Source of the DNA: Verrucomicrobiales bacterium
Lineage (GTDB): Bacteria > Verrucomicrobiota > Verrucomicrobiia > Verrucomicrobiales > DEV007
Assembly (NCBI GenBank): GCA_029213065.1
Contig: JARGPH010000009.1
Span: forward strand, 1 to 64,000
DNA length: 64,000 nucleotides
Direction of reading: 5' to 3'
Position numbers and translations under genes: made by a program. This document shows, piece by piece, positions 9,310 through 18,258 of this stretch. Numbering within the stretch: position 1 is the first letter of the stretch; each line of letters starts with the position of its first letter. The notes beneath the pieces are model-generated. The model searched no databases, was not told the DNA's origin, and was given only the letters and a program-made list of their open reading frames with translations.

Positions 9310-9474
9310 TGACCTTGGCTGTCTGAAAATGTGCCCGCGGGCAGGGTGTAGGGATCGTTATTGACCACGACAATTCACGAGGACTCCTCAACACTCTCAT
9401 ACGGCTTGTGCCGCGTCACCTTGAAATGCATGATAGAATGCCAACTGTCAGAGGCGTTGGCTCCGGTGAAGTGG

Positions 9475-10362
9475 TTATTCTTTGATAGCAAGCACTCGAA
9501 TCCAGCGACCGCCGCCGTCTTCCACGAACCCGGCTCTTTCGGTGCAACTGACGATAGAGAATCCGGCGGCCCTAAGGAGGTGGGGGTAGTTGTGCGAGAA
9601 GGCCATTTCTCTTCCGTAAACAAGAGAGTCTGCCTCGTTGTCGAGATCGTGATCGGTCGCAATTGTTTCGACGAGGCAGATCGCAACCGGGCCCAGATTG
9701 GCGGCGGCGAAGGTAAACAGCGCTTCCAACTCGGTTTGCAGGAAATACTCAAAAACACCTCCGTTGGTGAGTATAACGGAGTTTGGTTTCGCATTCTCAG
9801 GGATCCACTTGTTAGCGTCGGCTGCTTCGAAGGTGATTGGCTCTGCTTTTGATGTCTTTCTGTTGTTTCTGATCTGCTCTTCGCCAAGGTCAATACCGGT
9901 TAGGCTGGTGAAATCTGCAAACCTGTCATGCATGTAGGTAAGCACCTGGCCACCGCCGCATCCGATCTCATAGAGATGACGAAAGGGTTCTTCCGCGTCC
10001 CTTTCTGAAATTAACTTTTCGAGATCGTTGATTACGGAGACGTCCTCCTCGAGGAACATTCTCTCGAATCGATCATTCCAGCCTTCGTGAAAAGCGGCAG
10101 CCTCCTTTCCCCAGTAGTGAGAAAAGTAATTTCGCAGCCTCAGGTGGTCTTTCTGTTTGAAGGCCTTTGCGTAGAGTCCGTTTCTGATCAGGCGGTTTAA
10201 GATGTTCCCGTCGTTCGCGAAAGGCGCATTCTCTACCTCAGTTCGTTTCCCCGGAAGTATGGATCCTAGTATTGATCCCACCATCTGGGTTGCCCGTTTT
10301 GAGGACGGGAAGTCTGAGAATTGTCGTCGAGCGGAGTTTTCCTGGAAATTGATAAAGTTCAT
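9475..10362 (-). CDS. Class I SAM-dependent methyltransferase-like protein
   Basis: 295 residues. The AdoMet-binding motif I reads YEIGCGGGQVLTYM (near residue 170), followed by the acidic end of strand 2 in LTGIDLGEEQI and a motif resembling post-III, VILTNGGVFEYFLQ. The N-terminal 140 residues are helical and resemble the lid seen in lipid or glycan methyltransferases (SHYWGKEAAAFHEGW). Substrate unknown. The gene ends 112 bases before the next CDS-free stretch and precedes nothing on its strand that suggests a pathway. Confidence 0.8.
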   Translation of the reverse strand: MNFINFQENSARRQFSDFPSSKRATQMVGSILGSILPGKRTEVENAPFANDGNILNRLIRNGLYAKAFKQKDHLRLRNYFSHYWGKEAAAFHEGWNDRFERMFLEEDVSVINDLEKLISERDAEEPFRHLYEIGCGGGQVLTYMHDRFADFTSLTGIDLGEEQIRNNRKTSKAEPITFEAADANKWIPENAKPNSVILTNGGVFEYFLQTELEALFTFAAANLGPVAICLVETIATDHDLDNEADSLVYGREMAFSHNYPHLLRAAGFSIVSCTERAGFVEDGGGRWIRVLAIKE

Positions 10363-10390
10363 TATAATGCGTTGAGCGAATAGGGGGTAA

Positions 10391-12727
10391 CTAGAGCGAG
10401 AGCCGCCGAAGTCGCAGGGAGTTCGCGATCACTGAAACAGAGCTGAAGCTCATCGCGGCTCCGGCGATCATGGGGCTGAGCAAAAGGCCGAAGAAAGGGA
10501 AGAGAATTCCCGCGGCGATCGGCACTCCAATGGTGTTGTAGCCGAAGGCGAAGAAGAGATTCTGCCGAATGTTGCGCATCACTTTTTCTCCGACGGTGAT
10601 TGCATTGGCGATTCCGTTGAGATCGCCCTTCACGAGCGTGACCGAGGCGCTCTCGATTGCGACGTCGGTGCCGGTTCCCATCGCGATGCCGACGTCGGCT
10701 TCGGCGAGTGCGGGTGCGTCGTTGATCCCGTCTCCGGCCATCGCGACGACGTGTCCTTCAGCGCGGAGGCGTTTCACGAGGGCGATTTTGTCTTCCGGCG
10801 AAAGTCCGGCGTGAACTTCATCGATCGCCAGCTCTTTGCCGACCGCTTCGGCGGTGGCCTCATTGTCTCCTGTCGCCATGATGAGACGAATTCCACGGGC
10901 GTGGAGCGACTTCACCGCCGCGGGAGTGGATTCTTTGATAGGGTCAGACACCGCGAGTAGACCGATCACCTCTCCGGCACGGGCAATCCAGATCACGGTT
11001 CTTGCTTCGGCCTGCAGGCTTTCTCCCTGTGTCCGCAGCGTATCGGGGAGTGTGATCCCTTTTGATTCGATGTAAGCGGGTTTTCCGATCTCAATCGATT
11101 TTCCGTCGATGTCGCCGCTGACGCCTCCTCCGGTATGAGACTGGAAATCCTTTGTCTCAGCGAGGGTGAGATTCCGGCTTTTGGATTCGCGGACGATGGC
11201 GCGGGCGAGCGGGTGTTCACTGTGGGTCTCCAGTGTCGCTGCGGTCGAGAGGAGGTCCTCTTCGGAGATTCCGCCAGCGGTGACGATGGAAGTGACCTTG
11301 GGTTGACCCGCCGTCAAGGTTCCGGTTTTGTCAGTGATAAGGACGCTGACTTTTTCGAGGCGTTCGAGCGCTTCCGCGTCTTTGATGAGGATTCCCGCCT
11401 GGGCGGCGCGCCCGACACCGACCATGATCGACATCGGGGTGGCGAGTCCGAGCGCACAGGGGCAGGCGATGATCAGCACTGCGACGGCATTTACGATGGC
11501 GTATGCCATCGCCGGAGCCGGTCCCCAGACCGCCCAGATGACAAAGGTGAGCAGGGCAATGAGGAGAACCGCGGGAACAAAATACCCCGCGACAGTGTCG
11601 GCAAGTTTCTGGATCGGGGCACGGCTGCGCTGCGCTTCGGCGACCATGTGAACGATCTGTGAAAGGAGGGTTTCGCTTCCAACCTTCTCGGCCCGCATCG
11701 TAAAGGCGCCGGTCTGGTTCACGGTCGCACCGATGACTTCGTCTCCGGACGATCGTTCCACGGGAACGGGTTCCCCGGTGATCATGGATTCGTCAATGTG
11801 ACTTTTTCCATCGGTGATGACTCCATCGAGAGGAACCTTTTCTCCGGGTTTTACGCGAAGGAGATCGCCCGGCTGGATCCTGTCGATCGGGACATCTTCT
11901 TCCACTCCATCGACAAGGCGATGGGCTTCATTGGCGGCGAGACCGAGAAGCGATTGAATGGCCTCACCGGTTCGACCTCTTGCGCGGGCTTCGAGGAGTT
12001 GGCCGAGAAGGACTAACACGGTAATAACGGCGGCGGCTTCAAAGTAGAGTGCGACCTCCCCGGTGGAACTGTCGCCGTGGGTGCGAAACGATTCGGGAAT
12101 GATTCCGGGGAACAGCACTGCGACGAGGCTGTAAAGATAGGCTGCTCCCACTCCGATCATGATGAGAGTGAACATGTTAAGGTGGCGATTCTGAATCGAT
12201 TTCCATCCTTTGCGAAAGAAGAGCCCACCCGTCCAGAAGACGACCGGTGTCGTAAGGACCAACTCGATCCACCGTGTCCATGAGGGAATTCCGAAAGAGG
12301 GAAACATTTTCCCCATTGCGATGAGAAAGACGGGGACGGTCAAAGCGAGGCCGATCCAGAAGCGGCGTGAAAGGTCGCGAACTTCCTCTTCGGCATGAGC
12401 GTCGGGACCGGCGGTGATCGTTTTCGGTTCCAGCGGCATTCCGCATTTCGGGCAGTCGCCGGGGGTGTCCTCTTCGATCTCCGGATGCATCGGACAGGTG
12501 TAAACGGTCGAAGTGGAGGCTGCGGGAATCCCGCTTGCTTCCAGAGCCATGCCACACTTGGGGCAGTCACCCGGTTCGTCCTCGACGATCTCGGGGTGCA
12601 TCGGGCAGGTGTATTTTGCGCCTTTGGCCGAGGTGGCGGGACGGGTTCCAGGAGCGTTTGAATGACCGCCGCCGCAACAACTGTGCGCGTTCGAATCGGG
12701 TGGGGGAGGAGGTGTGTTTTCAGTCAT
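10391..12727 (-). CDS. copA: Copper/silver-translocating P1B-type ATPase
   Basis: 778 residues. Two N-terminal heavy-metal-binding modules (about 39-62 and 77-100), each [22 protein letters not shown], replace the usual CxxC HMA domain; before them is a CCGGGH cluster. Eight membrane helices, TGE (317-319), the ion-path CPC (422-424), DKTGTLT (466-472), SEHPLA (503-508) and GDGINDAPA give a complete P1B-1 ATPase that should export Cu(I) or Ag(I) from the cytosol. It lies about 180 bases downstream of the ECF sigma gene, at the end of the metal-resistance block, and may have its own promoter in that gap. Confidence 0.96.
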   Translation of the reverse strand: MTENTPPPPPDSNAHSCCGGGHSNAPGTRPATSAKGAKYTCPMHPEIVEDEPGDCPKCGMALEASGIPAASTSTVYTCPMHPEIEEDTPGDCPKCGMPLEPKTITAGPDAHAEEEVRDLSRRFWIGLALTVPVFLIAMGKMFPSFGIPSWTRWIELVLTTPVVFWTGGLFFRKGWKSIQNRHLNMFTLIMIGVGAAYLYSLVAVLFPGIIPESFRTHGDSSTGEVALYFEAAAVITVLVLLGQLLEARARGRTGEAIQSLLGLAANEAHRLVDGVEEDVPIDRIQPGDLLRVKPGEKVPLDGVITDGKSHIDESMITGEPVPVERSSGDEVIGATVNQTGAFTMRAEKVGSETLLSQIVHMVAEAQRSRAPIQKLADTVAGYFVPAVLLIALLTFVIWAVWGPAPAMAYAIVNAVAVLIIACPCALGLATPMSIMVGVGRAAQAGILIKDAEALERLEKVSVLITDKTGTLTAGQPKVTSIVTAGGISEEDLLSTAATLETHSEHPLARAIVRESKSRNLTLAETKDFQSHTGGGVSGDIDGKSIEIGKPAYIESKGITLPDTLRTQGESLQAEARTVIWIARAGEVIGLLAVSDPIKESTPAAVKSLHARGIRLIMATGDNEATAEAVGKELAIDEVHAGLSPEDKIALVKRLRAEGHVVAMAGDGINDAPALAEADVGIAMGTGTDVAIESASVTLVKGDLNGIANAITVGEKVMRNIRQNLFFAFGYNTIGVPIAAGILFPFFGLLLSPMIAGAAMSFSSVSVIANSLRLRRLSL

Positions 12728-12906
12728 TTGTCCGGACCGCGTTCAGGTGACGAGCTTTTTCATCAGTAGATGGGGTTGAGGAGTTTTTGCGGACGCCGGG
12801 TTGGCGTCATAAAGCGGAACCCCGGATTTCCCTCCATCCCTCACTTTTTTTGAATAGTGTTGTCTGTCCCTGTTTGGACCGGGCTGATGAAGCTGCGAAT
12901 CTTTGA

Positions 12907-13485
12907 CTACTCCAGCAATGGGCGCATCATTTTCCGAGCTCGATACAATCTTGTTTCCACTGTCTTTTCCGAGCAATTGAGAATACTTGCGATCTCGCTT
13001 TGCGGCAGCTCGTTGAAGTGAAAAAGAATCACCGGGGTTCGCAACTTTTCGGGGAGACTCTGAACGGCCTTTCGGACATTGACTCCGGCTTCGCCGCGTT
13101 CAAGAAGAGCAGAGGGATCGGATTTTGACGAGTCTGATTGCAGGTCGGAGGTCACCGCGTCGGTCAATTCAGCTTCGGGGTGGCGTTTGCTCCAGCGAAA
13201 ATGATTGCGGGCAAGGTTGGCAGCAATGGTGAAAAGGTAGGAAGTTGAGCTGCCGCTCGGGCGGTATTTACGACGGGAGCGGTAGACCCTGACAAAAACC
13301 TCCTGGGTAAGATCGGCGGCTGTTTCATAGTTGCCGGTCGTGCGATAGAGGTATCCCAGAATCGGCTTACGCCAGCGATCCATCAACGCGTTCAGCGCGA
13401 GATCATCACCGTTCTTGAGCCTGACGAGAAGGTTTCGCCCGGCGGTCTCGTCAGAACTGTTCGATTCTTCGGATTTAATCATCAT
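12907..13485 (-). CDS. ECF RNA polymerase sigma factor (CnrH-like position)
   Basis: 192 residues with sigma region 2 (LMDRWRKPILGYLYRTT, AADLTQEVFVRVYRSRRKY) and region 4 (LPEKLRTPVILFHFNELPQS then the helix-turn-helix EIASILNCSEKTVETRLYRA). The start ATGATG overlaps the end of the preceding metal-sensor gene by 11 bases, so translation is coupled. In the C. metallidurans cnrYXH system the order is also anti-sigma, periplasmic sensor, sigma; I infer that this factor is released when metal binds the sensor and drives the efflux genes. Confidence 0.93.
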   Translation of the reverse strand: MMIKSEESNSSDETAGRNLLVRLKNGDDLALNALMDRWRKPILGYLYRTTGNYETAADLTQEVFVRVYRSRRKYRPSGSSTSYLFTIAANLARNHFRWSKRHPEAELTDAVTSDLQSDSSKSDPSALLERGEAGVNVRKAVQSLPEKLRTPVILFHFNELPQSEIASILNCSEKTVETRLYRARKMMRPLLE

Positions 13486-14011
13486 CCGAGTTCAGTGAAC
13501 CCGACGAATCAGGAGCGGCATGCTCGATCAACTCCTCGTGAAATTCTCCGTTCTTGCCGATATGCGGCATTTTGCCGGGGACGATAAGATGGCGGAAAAT
13601 GCTTTCACGGTAACGGGAAGCGGCATCGTCTTTCATCACTGAGCTCACCTCATACATGTGGGAGAGGGTTGCTTCACGACAGCGGTTGCGTTGTCTTGTC
13701 CATGCCGCGAGCGCTTCCTGAACCTCGGTGCTTATCTGCGGATGAGTGGAGATAACTGACTCGAGATCTTTTTGGGTCGCTACAAGATCGCGACACAGTT
13801 CACGACATACGATGTCGTGTTCTTCGTGCATTTTACGGATCTCGGAAAACTGCCCGTCGGACAATTCGTATTCGCGACGGAGCCATTCCAATTCCGGGTA
13901 GTCGGATTGCATGGCCCGTGCAGTGTCGGCCGTGATCCAGCTGTAGACACCACCATAGAGGCAGGAGAGGAGTGCGAGACTCAGGCTGACGATGACGAGA
14001 TTTTTGACCAT
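13475..14011 (-). CDS. Periplasmic metal-sensor/resistance protein (CnrX/Metal_resist-like)
   Basis: 178 residues: an N-terminal membrane anchor (VIVSLSLALLSCLYGGVYSWI), then a helical-hairpin domain with LSDGQFSEIRKMHEEHDIVC, RELC and LSHMYEVSSVM. CnrX and related proteins bind metal through His and Met residues on these two helices; here the HEEH, CxxxC and HM residues are candidate ligands. It sits between a membrane protein (15-base gap) and the sigma factor (11-base overlap), the CnrY-CnrX-CnrH order. Family match is inferred from length, topology and ligand pattern. Confidence 0.8.
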   Translation of the reverse strand: MVKNLVIVSLSLALLSCLYGGVYSWITADTARAMQSDYPELEWLRREYELSDGQFSEIRKMHEEHDIVCRELCRDLVATQKDLESVISTHPQISTEVQEALAAWTRQRNRCREATLSHMYEVSSVMKDDAASRYRESIFRHLIVPGKMPHIGKNGEFHEELIEHAAPDSSGSLNSDDD

Positions 14012-14026
14012 TTGATTCGGGAAATG

Positions 14027-14359
14027 TCAGTGGTCTGAAAGCGAGGATGAAATCGCCCCGGTGTGGGAAATGGGATCAATCGCAGAGCTGTAGACGAGGC
14101 CCAGATTTTCCCATGCCTTTTCGCGGTTGCGAAGGCCGTGGAGAGACGCCCCGAGAAAAACCACCAGAATGGCAACGCTTGCTGCCGGAATTGCGAGACG
14201 GGGGATAAGGAGATGATCAAGGATGTCCCGCAGGCGGTTGGCCGGGGACGTTGCATCCCGCATCGCAATCTCCCGCCAGACCGCTGAATGGAAATGGGGA
14301 TCTTCCGGTAAATCGATCTTCCACTCTTCGAGCTCTGGAATTGGTTTTTCGTCCTTCAT
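14027..14359 (-). CDS. Single-span membrane protein, candidate anti-sigma factor (CnrY-like position)
   Basis: 110 residues: an acidic cytosolic N-terminus with WKIDLPEDPHFHSAVWREIA, which could wrap around a sigma factor, one membrane helix (IPAASVAILVVFLGASL) and a short outer tail. No zinc-binding HxxxCxxC motif is present. Size, topology and position immediately ahead of the metal-sensor and sigma genes match CnrY-type anti-sigma factors, but sequence alone does not prove it. Confidence 0.65.
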   Translation of the reverse strand: MKDEKPIPELEEWKIDLPEDPHFHSAVWREIAMRDATSPANRLRDILDHLLIPRLAIPAASVAILVVFLGASLHGLRNREKAWENLGLVYSSAIDPISHTGAISSSLSDH

Positions 14360-14434
14360 CTTCTGTGATCTTGAGGTCGGTCCTCAAAGATAGAACACCA
14401 CGGAGCGCTTTTCCCCTCAAAAAATGAGAGAGGG

Positions 14435-14746
14435 TTATTGAGCACTGTCCAATTTGGCGACAAATTTTTCGGGGCTCGCTTTGAATTCTTTGATGCAGCT
14501 TTTGCAGCAAAGTTTTACGGTGGTTCCTTCGTGTGTCACTTCAATCGGAGTGCCCATGCTCCCAAGGGCTTCGCCGGAGACGACGCAGGTGGTGAGTGGG
14601 TAATCACCATCGACTTGAGCAGTCCCGGAAGAGGTATGATCGTGGCTGTGGTCGGAGTGGTCGTGACCGGATGATTTTTCCTCGTTGCAGCTTACCAGTG
14701 CGAGCGCGAAGACGGTCATGAGGGCGAGTTTCAGAATAGATTTCAT
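14435..14746 (-). CDS. His-rich lipoprotein with a Cys-rich metal-binding domain
   Basis: 103 residues. The lipobox LALVSC places the lipidated Cys at 20. Then comes a His/Asp run (GHDHSDHSHDH, 27-37), and a C-terminal domain with CVVSGEALGSMG (C54) and KLCCKSCIKEF (C80, C81, C84), resembling YHS/TRASH treble-clef metal-binding modules. Likely a periplasmic copper or silver chaperone or scavenger. The ATG overlaps the cusA stop as ATGA, so the two are translationally coupled. The open frame continues far upstream inside cusA but has no family content there. Confidence 0.9.
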   Translation of the reverse strand: MKSILKLALMTVFALALVSCNEEKSSGHDHSDHSHDHTSSGTAQVDGDYPLTTCVVSGEALGSMGTPIEVTHEGTTVKLCCKSCIKEFKASPEKFVAKLDSAQ

Positions 14747-17700
14747 GTAGTTTGTATTGCTTTTGATTTGGTTGTTTTGCTTTTGCGGTTTCCCCGGGCG
14801 AGTTTCAACTCGGCAATTCCGCAGTAAAGAGTTGGTACGACAAAGACAGTGAGAACGGCTACGGTCATTCCACCGAAGCTGGGTATCGCCATGGGAACCA
14901 TGACGTCTGACCCGCGTCCGGTGCTGGTGAGCACGGGGATCAGAGCGAGGAGTGTGGTCACGGTTGTCATCATGGCAGGGCGAATGCGTTTCATCGCTCC
15001 CTCGATCGTTGCCTCTCTGATCTGCTGGATCGTGGCGGGGCTGTTCTCTTTGAACTTCTGCTGGAGATAGGTGGCCATAATGACGCCGTCGTCCGTCGCA
15101 ATGCCGAAGAGGGCGAGGAAACCAACCCAGACCGCGACACTGAGATTGATCGTTTTGATCTGGAACAGTTCCCGGAAGTCGATACCCAGGAGGGTGAAGT
15201 CCATGAACCAACCCTGATTGTAGAGCCATATCATGATGAATCCGCCCGACCACGCCACGAAGATACCGCTGAAGACGAGCAGCGATGTGCTGACGACCCG
15301 GAACTGAAGATAGATCAGAATGAAGATGAGCATCAATGCCAGCGGCAGAATAAGGGTGAGACGTTTTTCAGCCCGGACCTGATTTTCGTATGAGCCTGTG
15401 AACTGGTAGCTGACTCCGGCGGGCACGACGAAATCGCCGGATTCAATGTGATCCTCGATCAGTTGGCGGGCGTCATTGACGACGCTGACTTCAGCATTTC
15501 CGGGCTGTTTGTCGAAGATGACATAGGCGACCAGAAAGGTGTCCTCGCTTTTAATCGTCTGAGGGCCGCGGATAAACTCAATTTCGGCGAGTTCGCCCAG
15601 CGGGATCTGTCTTCCGTCCGGTGCGGGCACGAGAATCCCGGAGAGCTCTTCGATGGAATCCCTGCGCTCCCGTTGATAGCGGACGCGAACCGGGTAGCGT
15701 TCCCGGCCCTCAATCGTTGTCGTAATTCGCTTTCCTCCGACTGCGACTTCAATGACATCCTGAACCCCTCTAACACTGATGTTATACCGTGATATCGCTT
15801 TGCGGTTGATTTGAATTTCAAGGTAGGGCTTTCCGACGACCCGGTCAGCGAAAACGGTGGCGGGGTTGACCGACGCGACTCCTTTGAGAATCGCCTCGAG
15901 TTCGAGCGCCACATTTTCAATGGTTTCAAGATCGGGTCCGTATACTTTTAATCCCATCGGCGCCCGCATGCCGGTTTGAAGCATTACGATGCGAGTTTCG
16001 ATGGGCTGGAGTTTCGGTGCGGAGGTGACGCCCGGGAGTTCGGCTGCTGCGACAATCTCTTTCCAGATATCATCGGGTGACTGGATGTGATCCCGCCAGA
16101 GGCGGATTCGGTTTCCGTTTTCGTCTTCACCCCATTCCGGTTTGTAATTGATAATCGTTTCGACCATCGAAACGGGCGCGGGGTCGAGGGAGCTGTCAAC
16201 GCGTCCGATTTTTCCGACGACCAAATCGACTTCGGGAATAGCATTGATCGCCTTGTCCTGCAGTTGCAGGACCCGCTTCGCTTCGCCGATCGAGGCGTGG
16301 GGCATCAATGTCGGCATGTAGAGAAAAGAGCCTTCGTTGAGCGAGGGCATGAATTCCTTGCCGAGCCCCTGATAGATGAGGACCCCGCAAGTGACGACGG
16401 TCAAGACGAGTGCGATGAGGAGCAGCTTCACCCGAAGAAAGAAACGGAGGATTGATTCGTAGACGTGGATGAATCCGTAGACGAGAGCGATCAGAACTCC
16501 TATCAAAACCAAAACGAAGAGCGAGTTGAGCAAGCCGTAGGTCGGGCCGAGAGGCATCCAGTCCTGACCGAGGATGATCGCGACGATCACCGCGAGTGTG
16601 AACACGAATCCGGTATGAATCCTCGGGGCGCGTTTCGAGAAGAGATCGAAACGCTTTTTGTAAAGCATGTGGATGAGCGGCGGAAGCACCGCCAGTGCAA
16701 TGAGGACGGATGCGATCAATGCGAAGGTCTTGGTGTAGGCGAGTGGCTTGAAGAGTTTGCCCTCGGGGCCCTCCATCGCGAAAACGGGGAGGAAGCTGAT
16801 TACGGTCGTCATTACGGCGGTGAGGACTGCGCCTCCGACCTCGGCGCAGGCGCGAAAGATGACCTTCACTCTTGGTTCTTTGTCGTCAGCTTCACCGAGT
16901 TGACGGAGGACGTTTTCACAGAGCACGATCCCCATGTCGACGATCGTTCCGATTGCAATCGCAATTCCGGAGAGCGCGACGACGTTGGCGTCGACGTGGA
17001 ACAATTTCATTCCGACAAAGGTCAAGAGCACCGCGCCGGGGAGGATGAGGGATATGAGGAGGGAGCTGCGCAGATGAAAAACCAATAACAGAACGACAAT
17101 TACGGTAATCAGGATCTCCTGAATGAGAGCGATATTGAGTGTATCGAGGGTTTCGTTGATCAGTCCGGTGCGATCGTAAAACGGCACGATGGTGACCCGG
17201 CTCACGGTTCCGTCTTCGAGAGTTTTCGTGGGGAGACCTGCCGAAATCGAGGCGATCGACTCTTTGACGTTTTTAATGGTCTCCATCGGATTCGCTCCGT
17301 AGCGGGCCACGACCACGCCGCCGACGGCTTCGGCTCCGGCTTTGTCGAGGACCCCGCGTCGGAGTGCCGGCCCGAAACTGACTTCGGCCACTTCGTTGAG
17401 AGTGATCGGGATATCGCCGCGTGCTGCGACAGCGGTTTCGCGTAAGTCCTCGAGAGAGGTCAGAAATCCGCGGCCGCGTATGATGTACTCGATCCGATTG
17501 ATCTCAATGGTTCTCGCTCCGACATCCATGTTGGCGTCTTTCACCGCCTTGAATATCTGCTCAAGCGTTACGCCAAAGGCGCGCATCGCGTCGGGATTTA
17601 CATCGATCTGATACTCTTTGAGGAAGCCCCCCACCGAGGCCACTTCCGCGACTCCGTCGGTCGACTGAAGAGCATATCTCACATAGAAATCCTGGATGCT

Positions 17701-18258
17701 CCGAAGTTCCTGCGGGTCCCAGCCGCCGGCGGGATTGCCCTCTTTGTCGCGGCCTTCGAGGGTATACCAGAACACCTGCCCCAGTGCTGTGGCGTCCGGT
17801 CCCAGGGCCGGGCTTACGTTTTCGGGGAGGGTCCCCGGGGGCAGGCTGTTAAGTTTCTCCAGAATCTTGGCGCGGGACCAGTCCCATTCAGCTGATTCTT
17901 TGAAGATGATGTAGATGCTGGAGAATCCGAAGTAGGAGTAGCTGCGGATTGTTTTCACCTCGGGGATTCCAAGAAGAGCGGCGGTCAGGGGGAAGGTGAT
18001 TTGGTCTTCGACGTCCTGCGGTGAACGCCCCATCCATTCCGTAAAGATGATTTGCTGATTCTCGCCGATGTCGGGAATTGCATCGACGGGGACCTGACTG
18101 CGGGGCACTCCGCCGACCTCCCAGTCGAAAGGGGCAACGAGCACACCCCATGTCAGGAGCATGAAGGTGATCAGTAGAACGATCAGTTTATTCGTCAGGC
18201 AGAAGTGAATGAACTTCGCGACCGGGCCTGTCGGTTGGATGGGGGCGGGGTCGCTCAT
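14743..18258 (-). CDS. cusA: CusA/CzcA-family heavy-metal RND efflux pump
   Basis: 1171 residues, somewhat longer than typical CusA. N-terminal helix, then porter domains (GVPRSQVPVDAIPDIGENQQ; EWMGRSPQDVEDQITFPL), a transmembrane block with AIAIGTIVDMGIVLCEN carrying the proton-relay Asp, and a duplicated second half ending in FGIATDDGVIMATYLQQ and RIRPAMMTTVTTLLALIPVL. The extra length is mainly an additional helix pair around residues 545-600. It should drive Cu/Ag (or other cation) export across both membranes with its coupled partners: ATGA overlap with the adaptor gene upstream and with the lipoprotein downstream. Metal specificity is inferred from copA next door. Confidence 0.96.
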   Translation of the reverse strand: MSDPAPIQPTGPVAKFIHFCLTNKLIVLLITFMLLTWGVLVAPFDWEVGGVPRSQVPVDAIPDIGENQQIIFTEWMGRSPQDVEDQITFPLTAALLGIPEVKTIRSYSYFGFSSIYIIFKESAEWDWSRAKILEKLNSLPPGTLPENVSPALGPDATALGQVFWYTLEGRDKEGNPAGGWDPQELRSIQDFYVRYALQSTDGVAEVASVGGFLKEYQIDVNPDAMRAFGVTLEQIFKAVKDANMDVGARTIEINRIEYIIRGRGFLTSLEDLRETAVAARGDIPITLNEVAEVSFGPALRRGVLDKAGAEAVGGVVVARYGANPMETIKNVKESIASISAGLPTKTLEDGTVSRVTIVPFYDRTGLINETLDTLNIALIQEILITVIVVLLLVFHLRSSLLISLILPGAVLLTFVGMKLFHVDANVVALSGIAIAIGTIVDMGIVLCENVLRQLGEADDKEPRVKVIFRACAEVGGAVLTAVMTTVISFLPVFAMEGPEGKLFKPLAYTKTFALIASVLIALAVLPPLIHMLYKKRFDLFSKRAPRIHTGFVFTLAVIVAIILGQDWMPLGPTYGLLNSLFVLVLIGVLIALVYGFIHVYESILRFFLRVKLLLIALVLTVVTCGVLIYQGLGKEFMPSLNEGSFLYMPTLMPHASIGEAKRVLQLQDKAINAIPEVDLVVGKIGRVDSSLDPAPVSMVETIINYKPEWGEDENGNRIRLWRDHIQSPDDIWKEIVAAAELPGVTSAPKLQPIETRIVMLQTGMRAPMGLKVYGPDLETIENVALELEAILKGVASVNPATVFADRVVGKPYLEIQINRKAISRYNISVRGVQDVIEVAVGGKRITTTIEGRERYPVRVRYQRERRDSIEELSGILVPAPDGRQIPLGELAEIEFIRGPQTIKSEDTFLVAYVIFDKQPGNAEVSVVNDARQLIEDHIESGDFVVPAGVSYQFTGSYENQVRAEKRLTLILPLALMLIFILIYLQFRVVSTSLLVFSGIFVAWSGGFIMIWLYNQGWFMDFTLLGIDFRELFQIKTINLSVAVWVGFLALFGIATDDGVIMATYLQQKFKENSPATIQQIREATIEGAMKRIRPAMMTTVTTLLALIPVLTSTGRGSDVMVPMAIPSFGGMTVAVLTVFVVPTLYCGIAELKLARGNRKSKTTKSKAIQTT

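Noticed and set aside
12743-12976. 77-codon minus-strand frame between sigma and copA
   Set aside because: Overlaps the sigma gene out of frame; no conserved features.
14747-15253. In-frame extension of the lipoprotein gene
   Set aside because: It lies inside cusA in another frame; the lipobox requires the start at 14746.
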